Below are positions 17,091 through 24,337 of a stretch of DNA of 64,000 nucleotides, in pieces. This DNA is from G963663775 sp963663775 (GTDB lineage: Bacteria > Bacillota > Clostridia > Oscillospirales > Butyricicoccaceae). Within the stretch, counting starts at the first letter, position 1, and the number at the start of each line of letters is the position of its first letter. Location: contig OY760624.1 of the NCBI GenBank assembly GCA_963663775.1, forward strand, positions 2,683,234-2,747,233. The letters are read 5' to 3'. The notes beneath the pieces are model-generated. The model worked only from the letters and a program-made list of their open reading frames with translations, searched no databases and was not told the DNA's origin. Both the position numbers and the translations under genes were made by a program.

Positions 17091-18483
17091 ATTGTTCCTC
17101 CTTGCGCCGAATCGTCATATTAGGAATGTGATAGCCATTGTGCTCCACTTTGCCGTCTTCCAGCTGAACAGTATATCCCATGTCTATGTCCTTACTGCGC
17201 ACCACCGCTAAAATCAGCAAGATGAAGTCCGAATCACTTTGGATAACAATATCCTTGCTTTGAATGCTTACACTGCCTGCAGGAAATAAGTTCTCTACAT
17301 AGGCGCGCACCCTTGCGATAGGATATCCACTTTTCATCTGCTCTAACATACTTGACATCGCAACATCAGAAAAGCTGTTCGCCTGTTCAATTTCTAATGG
17401 CGGAATATCCATACGTCTGGTTCTAACACTTTTGTGATACAGCGACTTCCCATCAAAAAATTCTTGACGGTTCACTTGAATGTTCTTTTCCAACATCTCG
17501 CCCAGCATTATCCGCTCTGCTTCTTCAGAAGCTGCATATGTTTTCAATAAGGCAACCAGCTTCCCTTTAATTGTCTGGTCTGCTGTCATTAAATATTGTA
17601 TCTTTTCAATCGAACGCTTTGTATAGGTGCTGTGTTTGCGGTCAATTTCATTGATAATGTCTCTAACAGATTGATACGCATCCATGACATAATCAATAGA
17701 TGAAATGATTTCCCGCTCGGCTTCGCTGTCATCTGCATATTTTTTGATTGTCATAGCTCTTTCGCACATATTGTGCATCAAATTCTCATCGTCCAAAACA
17801 TCCGATAACAGGCTTTGAATCGGAACTGCATAACGATAAATGGAATCCATCGTTTTGATAGGATGGTAAATGCGATCTGACATCTTTTTAAATTCTTCAA
17901 AATGGTTCTTCAGCAAAAAATTCACGTCATTTTGCTCTTGAATGACATTTAAAAAGCTCCGAATACCATGATACAGCGTGCGCAATTCATATTCCAATTG
18001 CTCCGTATTCGCCTTAGCAGATAAAACAGCCTCATACATTTGCAATTCATGCTCTGACTTCGCTTGTTTCAAACTGGAGTAGGTTGAAAAAACCAACGAA
18101 TTATATTCCTGTTGTGTATTTTCTTGTAATTCACTCAAGAGCTTCATAACAGAAATCGCATAATTCCGCGGTGTAATAATTTCGACAAAAGAGCCGTCTA
18201 AAAATTCTTTATCGATCCAACCTGTTTTTATAAAACGATTTAGAATCATTCGTGCTTTGGTGTTTTGCGTGAGGTTGTTTTCTGGCACTTCATCCTCTGC
18301 TTCCAGAACATAGACCTTATCTTCCAACACTGCAATCAATGCCGAAATATAGTCTTCTACCTTGATATTCAATTCAAATTTAAACATTTGATGCAGAAGC
18401 AACAATGCCTCCACATAAATTTCTTTATTTCCAGATACCAATACAGAGAAAAAGTTGCTCGGTATTCTATCAAACAATTCCAT
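17080..18483 (-). CDS. jetA: Wadjet protein JetA (kleisin-like, DUF5716 type)
   Basis: 467 residues starting at MELFDRIPSNFFSVL. I place the start at the internal Met (18483) because the family begins there and the four upstream codons (MWWD) add nothing. N-terminal winged helix, long central helices (residues about 130-330) and a C-terminal winged helix give the MukF-like kleisin layout. I recall this sequence type as DUF5716, used in Wadjet subtypes other than the DUF3375-containing type I; the subtype is less certain than the family. The promoter is in the repeated module about 80 bases upstream. Confidence 0.88.
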   Translation of the reverse strand: MELFDRIPSNFFSVLVSGNKEIYVEALLLLHQMFKFELNIKVEDYISALIAVLEDKVYVLEAEDEVPENNLTQNTKARMILNRFIKTGWIDKEFLDGSFVEIITPRNYAISVMKLLSELQENTQQEYNSLVFSTYSSLKQAKSEHELQMYEAVLSAKANTEQLEYELRTLYHGIRSFLNVIQEQNDVNFLLKNHFEEFKKMSDRIYHPIKTMDSIYRYAVPIQSLLSDVLDDENLMHNMCERAMTIKKYADDSEAEREIISSIDYVMDAYQSVRDIINEIDRKHSTYTKRSIEKIQYLMTADQTIKGKLVALLKTYAASEEAERIMLGEMLEKNIQVNRQEFFDGKSLYHKSVRTRRMDIPPLEIEQANSFSDVAMSSMLEQMKSGYPIARVRAYVENLFPAGSVSIQSKDIVIQSDSDFILLILAVVRSKDIDMGYTVQLEDGKVEHNGYHIPNMTIRRKEEQYVE

Positions 18484-18563
18484 ATCCCACCACAAATACC
18501 TTGTACATTAAATTTTTTTAACTTTAAGCTGTAATATTATCAGTACAATTTTACATTCAAGAA

Positions 18564-18925
18564 AATTTTACCACATTTCCCGATATGTTTCAACAAAAAA
18601 CGCTAAAATACGGCTTTCTCCGTAATCTAGCGGTCAAGCATTTGCCAAATAAAATATATCAGCATTGCACATTTTAATTTTTCTATACATTTTAACGATG
18701 CCATTATTACCTTTACAATAATTTAATTGTATCAACAACGATAACCTTAGGCATAAAAAGTTCGATATTTTAGCTAATTTAGGCTTGAATATCGAACTTT
18801 TTCTTTTGTTTTGTGAAGAAAAGGTACTTCTACCATTTCGATACCATTTACTGATTTCAACTCTTTTCAAGTGTTTTTAAGTTTAAGTGTTGCACCTAGT
18901 GTTGCACCTGTTGCACTTGATATAG
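18564..18925 (-). promoter_or_regulatory. Repeated promoter/leader module, copy A, driving jetABCD
   Basis: About 362 bases that recur at 49746-50107. On the minus strand, in reading order: GTTGCACC repeats and CACTTGAAAAG; a strong hairpin GTTCGATATT...AATATCGAAC with T-runs at both ends; a second hairpin (CGCTA..ATTACGG / CCGTAT..TAGCG) followed by TTTTTT; then a promoter, -35 TTGAAA (18588-18593), 17-base spacer, -10 TAAAAT (18565-18570). The jetA start is about 80 bases downstream. The hairpin before the promoter looks like a terminator that insulates the operon from upstream readthrough. Confidence 0.75.
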
Positions 18926-18956
18926 CACATCGGCTTAAGGATTGCAGCAACGAAAA

Positions 18957-18990
18957 CAGCCCCCGAAGGAATCATCCTCCGAGGGCTTTC
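18957..18990 (-). terminator. Terminator of the prophage regulator gene
   Basis: Read on the minus strand, AGCCCTCGGAGG pairs with CCTTCGGGGGCT around the loop ATGATT, followed by GTTTTCGTT. It lies 17 bases past the stop of the Rha-type gene and separates the prophage operon from the promoter module of jetA. Confidence 0.75.
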
Positions 18991-19006
18991 TCATGCCCGA
19001 ACAGTG

Positions 19007-19645
19007 CTATGCCGCCAATCTCTTCATATTGTTCTGCTCAATAAACGCTTTGACTTGCGTATACTCCCATCCGCAATCTACCAGACCGCTTACAAGGCAC
19101 TCCATAGACTGGACGTTTTGCAACTCTTCCTTTGTGAAGCAATCCCGCAAATCGTCCTTCTTACCGATGCCGTATTTCTCACGAAGCTGCTTTGCGTTCA
19201 TGCCAAACAGCATTTGGTAGATGCAATTCGTGTAGGTAGAATATGCATGACCGTGCATACGTTCATTTTCTGTAGACTGCTGCAACGCCTTTGTAAGTGC
19301 CTGTCGAACAGCAATACCCTTTTCACGCTCAACAAGCTTACCACGCAAGGCGGCTTCCATGGCGTTGAACTGTTTAATATAGGCGAGTTTAAATTGCATT
19401 GCCTTTTCGCCAGTATATCCCATGACCAAAAGAGTAAACCCGTCACGATTCATGATGAACATCGGGTTTTTCTTGCCGTTTCCAGCTGTATATGTTTCGG
19501 GCATGAATACCCCCGAAAATTCGGGGGTACTGATATTGGCTTGGATATTTCGAATATCTTCCAATACGTGGTCGTGTCGCTTTCCAAATGTCTCTGCAAT
19601 ATCCAGACTTGTGACTGCAACTCGTTCCTCTTTACCAAACTTCAT
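19007..19645 (-). CDS. Phage Rha-family regulatory protein
   Basis: 212 residues with the Rha domain (pfam Phage_pRha): VTSLDIAETFGKRHDHVLED near the N-terminus, then YTAGNGKKNPMFIMNRDGF, TLLVMGYTGEKAM and FKLAYIKQFNAME. The C-terminal 110 residues are helical. Rha-type proteins act as antirepressor or regulatory proteins in prophages. It is the last gene of the minus-strand lysis operon before the jet promoter module. Confidence 0.85.
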   Translation of the reverse strand: MKFGKEERVAVTSLDIAETFGKRHDHVLEDIRNIQANISTPEFSGVFMPETYTAGNGKKNPMFIMNRDGFTLLVMGYTGEKAMQFKLAYIKQFNAMEAALRGKLVEREKGIAVRQALTKALQQSTENERMHGHAYSTYTNCIYQMLFGMNAKQLREKYGIGKKDDLRDCFTKEELQNVQSMECLVSGLVDCGWEYTQVKAFIEQNNMKRLAA

Positions 19646-19719
19646 AATTTCAACTAACCTACAATCAATCCTCCATTGTTGATTTTGGGTATAAAAATAG
19701 CACCTACCCCTGTAGATGC

Positions 19720-20463
19720 CTACTTCTTAATCAGCTTCACAATCAGCTGATAGAACCGATACAAGATTGTCACCAGTGCTTCTCTGGTGCAGAATCCCTT
19801 ATACTGCTTGTTCCCGCTATCATCACCGGTAATCAAGCCGTTTTCTTCTGCCCATGTGCGGACATCTTCGCTCCACTCACCCGGCGTTTCCGCAGCCTTT
19901 TGTTTCTCATAATTCTTTGCATACTGGTTAAACTGTGCCTGTGTCATTTCCTCTTCCTCCTCATACGGCGGTCTGCCATAGCCCGCAATCCTCGAATAAT
20001 CCAACGAATAGCTTTTCAGCCGCACACAACCGCCGTTTCTGTCCATTCCTGCGGTACTTGAGGTGTTGCCCTCAACAGTGTATACCTTGCTGCTGTCCGC
20101 GCTGATAACAATACCCACGTGGCAGGCACGTGTACCGTTGGTAAAGAAAATGAAATCGCCTGCTTGCGGTTTGCTTTCATGCCACCACCCCTTTTTCTTG
20201 AAATAGTTGACGCCAGAGGGACAATAGGCGAATGGCGTGATAATCATTTTACCCAGTGCAATACGCATGCACACGCAGCAGAACATCGCACACCACGGCT
20301 GTGCCTGCAAGTTGTCCCCGAAGTAGCCCTTGTACCACTTCGCAAAGATGGTGTAATTCCCATCCCCTGCATTTGCAGTCAAGCTTTCAAGGTTAGCATT
20401 CGACCCCTTTTCCAGATAGCCGTCCCACTTCTTCGCTTCTGCAATGACCTTTGCAGCACTCAT
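19720..20463 (-). CDS. Phage endolysin with CHAP amidase domain
   Basis: 247 residues. The N-terminal catalytic domain has the CHAP/NlpC-type Cys-His pair: QPWCAMFCCVCMR (Cys near residue 57) and RACHVGIVISADS (His near residue 118), preceded by PQAGDFIFFTNG. An acidic linker (YEEEEEMTQAQF) leads to a C-terminal segment resembling an SLH-like wall-binding unit (WSEDVRTWAEENGLITGD, then CTREALVTILYR). The start overlaps the stop of the holin-like gene upstream (ATGA). It cleaves peptidoglycan for phage release. Confidence 0.85.
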   Translation of the reverse strand: MSAAKVIAEAKKWDGYLEKGSNANLESLTANAGDGNYTIFAKWYKGYFGDNLQAQPWCAMFCCVCMRIALGKMIITPFAYCPSGVNYFKKKGWWHESKPQAGDFIFFTNGTRACHVGIVISADSSKVYTVEGNTSSTAGMDRNGGCVRLKSYSLDYSRIAGYGRPPYEEEEEMTQAQFNQYAKNYEKQKAAETPGEWSEDVRTWAEENGLITGDDSGNKQYKGFCTREALVTILYRFYQLIVKLIKK

Positions 20464-20966
20464 GCCGTCACCTCATTTGCTTTCAGTGCATCAGAGATAA
20501 CAGACAGTGCAGCTTGCAAATCTGGCTTTGCATCGGATTCTTGTACCTCTGCGGCATCGTCCACGTGCTCGGCACCGGATACATCGACCGCAGGCTGTAC
20601 CACCACGGGCTGCACATCATCATAGCTGTCTGCATCAATCATGGTCTGGATGCTGTCCAGTGTCTGCTCTGCGGACTTTGCGCCTTTGAGGGCCAGTACC
20701 GCAGCTTCATGCACAACCTCAATTTTGCTTGCAGGCACACCAGCCTTTTTCAGAAATGCCGTGACATAAGATTTCATTTTGTCATTGCTGTTAAGGTCTG
20801 CAATCTGTTCCGCAGCGGCTACGGCTTGCTTGCCGAGCGAAACCCAATTATCAAGCTTCGCCGCACCAACCTTGGTTTTCAGCAGCGGAACGATAAAGCT
20901 TGTGAGTGCCACAGATGCAATAGCCATCACACCATCTGCGATATTTGCAATTTGTGTAATATCCAT
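20460..20966 (-). CDS. Phage holin, LLH-type
   Basis: 168 residues: one N-terminal hydrophobic segment (VMAIASVALTSFIVPLL), a helical middle region with KAGVPASKIEVVHEAAV typical of LLH-family holins, and a low-complexity tail rich in Val, Asp and Ala. It directly precedes and overlaps the endolysin. It should form the membrane lesion that releases lysin. Confidence 0.75.
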   Translation of the reverse strand: MDITQIANIADGVMAIASVALTSFIVPLLKTKVGAAKLDNWVSLGKQAVAAAEQIADLNSNDKMKSYVTAFLKKAGVPASKIEVVHEAAVLALKGAKSAEQTLDSIQTMIDADSYDDVQPVVVQPAVDVSGAEHVDDAAEVQESDAKPDLQAALSVISDALKANEVTA

Positions 20967-21042
20967 TTTTTATGTACCTCCATATTTACAATTTGTCGAC
21001 TTCGGCAAAACGTGGGCGGCGGGTGCTCATAAACACAATCTA

Positions 21043-21342
21043 TCACGTATCCACCACAGGCATTCCCCGCACCTTTTCCATCAGCCCTGTAATAAAGCTA
21101 TTCCCACCAAGGGCGGTATACTCCGTATAGAGCATTTCCATGTTTTGCAGTCCGTGCGGCGTAATCGTTTTTCGCTCGTGATAGTGGCAGTAGCTTGCCA
21201 CGAGCCTGTCCCGCAGCAGTGCGACAAGTGCCCTGTCAGAGGTCTTTTGCCGTTGCCATAATAGGACAATGCGGTGTGCCAAAAAGCCAAGGAGTGCCGC
21301 CACAGCCCACCCAAGCGCATCATGTAAAAGTGTTTCTACCAT
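21043..21342 (-). CDS. Small phage membrane protein next to the holin
   Basis: 99 residues: an N-terminal transmembrane helix (WAVAALLGFLAHRIVLLW) and a soluble part with ITPHGLQNMEMLYTEY and ALGGNSFITGLMEKV. This L-x-N-x-E-x-x-Y...LGGN...KLM pattern is common to small prophage proteins in the tail-lysis junction of Firmicutes. Exact function unknown; it may be a second holin or an anchor. Confidence 0.6.
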   Translation of the reverse strand: MVETLLHDALGWAVAALLGFLAHRIVLLWQRQKTSDRALVALLRDRLVASYCHYHERKTITPHGLQNMEMLYTEYTALGGNSFITGLMEKVRGMPVVDT

Positions 21343-21353
21343 ACGCCACCGCC

Positions 21354-21515
21354 TTATTCCGTTTCAGCAGTTGCCGCAGCCAGCAACGCCACCAGTTCTG
21401 TGTATTCATCCGTGGTCAGCCTGTCAGCCGCCAAATACACATCCATCTTTTCCTGCAAACCGTCCGTTTTGCCCAGCTCAATCAATTTCTTGCACAAGTT
21501 GTAAACCAATGTCAT
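21354..21515 (-). CDS. Very small phage protein (XkdX-like position)
   Basis: A 53-residue frame begins MTLVYNLCKKLIELGKTDGL and ends AAATAETE. It has a perfect ribosome site (AAGGAGAATTATT-ATG) and lies between two tail-end genes with 12-13 base gaps. Tiny helical proteins such as XkdX occupy this spot in PBSX-like prophages. The product is helical with a Thr/Glu-rich second half. Confidence 0.6.
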   Translation of the reverse strand: MTLVYNLCKKLIELGKTDGLQEKMDVYLAADRLTTDEYTELVALLAAATAETE

Positions 21516-21528
21516 AATAATTCTCCTT

Positions 21529-21825
21529 TTATAGTCCTAGTTCTAGCATTGAAATGCGATATTCTTGGTCTGCTGTAATTTCTAGCAGTAAACTATCTGT
21601 CGATTCGGGCAGTTCTACAGCTTCCGCTTCGGTCTGCACCACATCGGTCAGATTGCCGTCTGCATCCAGTACAAAATCATAATTAGGATAATATGCCAGC
21701 ACCTTTTGCGCAATTGCGCCCCTATCGTCCACAATGTAGAGTGCTTCGTCCGGCGTGTCAGTCCAGTTGCTGTCGGGGTGGGTATTGATGGTTTGAAACG
21801 CCTTGGTTTCTTTGTTGATAATCAT
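21529..21825 (-). CDS. Phage tail-associated protein, XkdW-like
   Basis: 98 residues. The middle part, VLAYYPNYDFVLDADGNLTD, matches the hallmark of XkdW-type phage proteins that follow tail-fibre genes. The C-terminus is acidic then hydrophobic. It starts 11 bases after the tail-fibre stop and is followed at 13 bases by the XkdX-like frame, in one tail-to-lysis operon. Confidence 0.65.
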   Translation of the reverse strand: MIINKETKAFQTINTHPDSNWTDTPDEALYIVDDRGAIAQKVLAYYPNYDFVLDADGNLTDVVQTEAEAVELPESTDSLLLEITADQEYRISMLELGL

Positions 21826-21836
21826 GTTTCACCTCG

Positions 21837-22541
21837 TTATGTTCCTATCGCAAGCCAATCAAAAATTGCACCTTGCAGTATGCTCATAGACCCGCCATTT
21901 GTTATGTAATACCCTGTGTATTGAAACAAGGATGTTGAAACGCTATATTTATGAGATGCAAATATAGCATAATTAGTGGTAGAACGAGCCGAAAGAAACA
22001 CTTGTGGAGTTGTTGAAAAAGCAGTGCTAAAATTTACGGTTGTTACCCCAGGGCCTGCCGAGGATGTTCCATACAACACCTTAAACCCCAAAGACGCCAG
22101 AATTTGCGCCAGCACAAACGCCGTGGTTGCCAACTGGGTGTTATTCGTCCCAACTGCTGCCGTGGGTGCGGTGGGCACGCCCGTCAACGCAGGGCTTGCC
22201 AGTGGCGCACGGCTCGTGTCAGACGGGTGCACGTGGTCTTGCCGTGCATATAAAATCGATGCCCCCACCGCCGCCGTGCCGTCCATCATCGGGGATGCCG
22301 TTCCCTTTTGCCCCAGCACAAACCCCGTGCTCGCCGCCTGTGTGGTGTTGGTGTTCGCCGCCGCCGTTGGCACGGTGGGTACGCCTGTCAATGCAGGGCT
22401 TGCCAGCGGTGCTTTTTGCGCAAGTAAGGCTGTCAAAGCCGTTTGAAATGTTTCAAAATCTTCTGTATCCAGCTTATCCGCCACGCTCGCCAATATCTCC
22501 GCCACTTGGTTTCCTGTGTATTCCAATTGATAATTTGCCAT
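21837..22541 (-). CDS. Phage tail fibre protein with tandem repeats
   Basis: 234 residues. Residues about 48-150 hold two copies of a ~35-residue repeat (LASPALTGVPT.PTAA then FVLGQ/FVLAQ), the standard tail-fibre stalk repeat of Firmicutes phages. The C-terminal 90 residues (VTTVNFSTAFSTTPQVFLSA) form the tip domain. Its ribosome site GGGAGGTGAAAC is now made partly of the right end of the inserted IS110. Before insertion it followed the large tail protein directly, with the ribosome site overlapping that stop codon. Confidence 0.8.
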   Translation of the reverse strand: MANYQLEYTGNQVAEILASVADKLDTEDFETFQTALTALLAQKAPLASPALTGVPTVPTAAANTNTTQAASTGFVLGQKGTASPMMDGTAAVGASILYARQDHVHPSDTSRAPLASPALTGVPTAPTAAVGTNNTQLATTAFVLAQILASLGFKVLYGTSSAGPGVTTVNFSTAFSTTPQVFLSARSTTNYAIFASHKYSVSTSLFQYTGYYITNGGSMSILQGAIFDWLAIGT

Positions 22542-22549
22542 GTTTCACC

Positions 22550-22937
22550 TCCCTATAATAAAATACGTTTTTCTTCAAATATCTCTTGTTTTCATAGAAT
22601 TACGCCAATTTCAAAAGAGCGATTGCGAAGCAGCACTGCATCCAGTGCACCAAAACAGGAAAAATGGGTATGACAACCAAAGCGTCGCTTGTTTTCGCAA
22701 TATTTTGGCCATGGTAACCCACTATTCCTGCGGCGGCAAACCTCCCATGTCTAACAGGGTCATTGCCCTAAATTCCTTCGTCCTGCCTGCCCACAGATGG
22801 GTGTCAGCGATGCTCCTTTACCGAGTCTGTGCTCTGATGGTGAAATTTTGACTGACTACCTGCTCTTTTGTCTTTGGATTGCCTTGCTACCCGACCCAAC
22901 TGTGACGCTCCCGACGGGTCATTGTGTGATATTGCCC
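22550..22937 (-). ncRNA. Candidate IS110 bridge RNA region, copy B
   Basis: The inverted counterpart of 7753-8140, with the same hairpins and the same AAGGAGCAT and GGGAGGT matches to the junctions. Because this copy also landed in a Shine-Dalgarno sequence, both insertions are consistent with one guide. Confidence 0.5.
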
Positions 22938-24218
22938 TTAAGCTGCTATTGCTGCCGGACGGTGGATGTCACCAAGCAACCGTACTGGATCATAGTCCTC
23001 ATCTTTAGTTGCAAGGGCGAAAAACACCCGAATTAACTTGCAGCATAGCGTAATGAGCGATTGTTTTTTCTTCAGCGGATTCTCTTTGCGTCTCGTGTAA
23101 TAGCCGTGGATTTCTCCGAATTCTTGATTGGTTGCTACCACGGGCAGAATGGCTCGGAACAGCAGTGCCCGTAGGCGATGCCTGCCACGTTTGCTGATCC
23201 CGCTTTGTCCCCGGTGTTTACCGGAGCTGTTTTCGCGAATCGCCAATCCAGCCAGTTTCTGAATCTGTTTTGGAGACTGAAAACGTCCCAAATCTCCAAC
23301 CTCGGCAAAGAAACCAGCGATGGTGAGTAGTCCAATTCCCTTGATGGCGAGCAGCTTCTGAACCGCCGGAATCTGCTCGCACAGTTCTTCTACAAGAGCC
23401 ATAACGCTGTCATATTGCGTATGCTTGGCATGATAGTCCTCCAGAAGTAGCCGAATCTCCATGCGAGCAGCGATGCTGCCTTCGGTGCAGCCCATGCTGT
23501 GTTTTGCCGTTTCATACAGAGTCTGTGCTCTTTTCATTCCAACGGCCCGCAGCTTGTTTGTACGCCATAGCTGGTTGATTCCTTCTGCTCCTGTCTTGAC
23601 GACATCTACGGGCAATGGGGCACTGCCCAGCACCAACAGGCTGCTCTGTGCTTTGAAATCCCCAAATACCTCGTGATATTCAGGAAAGTAAATCTTGAGC
23701 CAGCGCTCAATTCGGTTCTGGATTGCCACTAACTCCCGTACGATTCGCTCACGGCAGTTCATGGCGATACGCAGTTCCGCGTACACGCCTTCCGGAATAT
23801 ATGGAACGTGATATCTTCCATCGATGACCAGCTTGGCGATGGTTTTGGGGTCTTTGCTGTCCGTCTTGCTCGGATGATTGTCGTCCAGCTCCTTGCATTG
23901 CTTGACGTGGTATGGATTGACCAGTACGAGCCTGATACCTTGATCTCTCAGATATGACGCCAGGCTAAACCAGTAATGTCCTGTGGGCTCTGCGCCTACC
24001 ATAATATTGCTCTGTGCGGTCTCTCCAGATAAGCTTTTGATCCATGCCTGAAACTGTCCAAATCCTTCTCCGTTGTTTGCGAAACGAAACACACGACCAA
24101 GCTCCACGCCTCGCCAGTTAAATGCTCTGGCATAATGCGTTTCGCTGCCGATGTCCACACCGATGACGATTGTTTCTGTTGTAACTTGACTTATCTTCTC
24201 ATTCTGGGTAAAATTCAT
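22938..24218 (-). CDS. IS110-family transposase, second identical copy
   Basis: 426 residues, identical throughout to the product of 6472-7752, with the same DEDD residues and the same S-G-K-H-R-G-Q-S-G C-terminal active-site region. Identity implies recent duplication or ongoing conversion between the copies. Nothing in it is truncated. Confidence 0.93.
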   Translation of the reverse strand: MNFTQNEKISQVTTETIVIGVDIGSETHYARAFNWRGVELGRVFRFANNGEGFGQFQAWIKSLSGETAQSNIMVGAEPTGHYWFSLASYLRDQGIRLVLVNPYHVKQCKELDDNHPSKTDSKDPKTIAKLVIDGRYHVPYIPEGVYAELRIAMNCRERIVRELVAIQNRIERWLKIYFPEYHEVFGDFKAQSSLLVLGSAPLPVDVVKTGAEGINQLWRTNKLRAVGMKRAQTLYETAKHSMGCTEGSIAARMEIRLLLEDYHAKHTQYDSVMALVEELCEQIPAVQKLLAIKGIGLLTIAGFFAEVGDLGRFQSPKQIQKLAGLAIRENSSGKHRGQSGISKRGRHRLRALLFRAILPVVATNQEFGEIHGYYTRRKENPLKKKQSLITLCCKLIRVFFALATKDEDYDPVRLLGDIHRPAAIAA

Positions 24219-24337
24219 TTTGACGACCTCCGTTGTTTTTGAGTTTGGATTTCATCTGGCCAGATTTCATCCTCTCAATCCTAACCGGAGGTTGTCTTTT
24301 TTGCAATTCCCGTTTTTACCCCTTACAGGAATGCTCC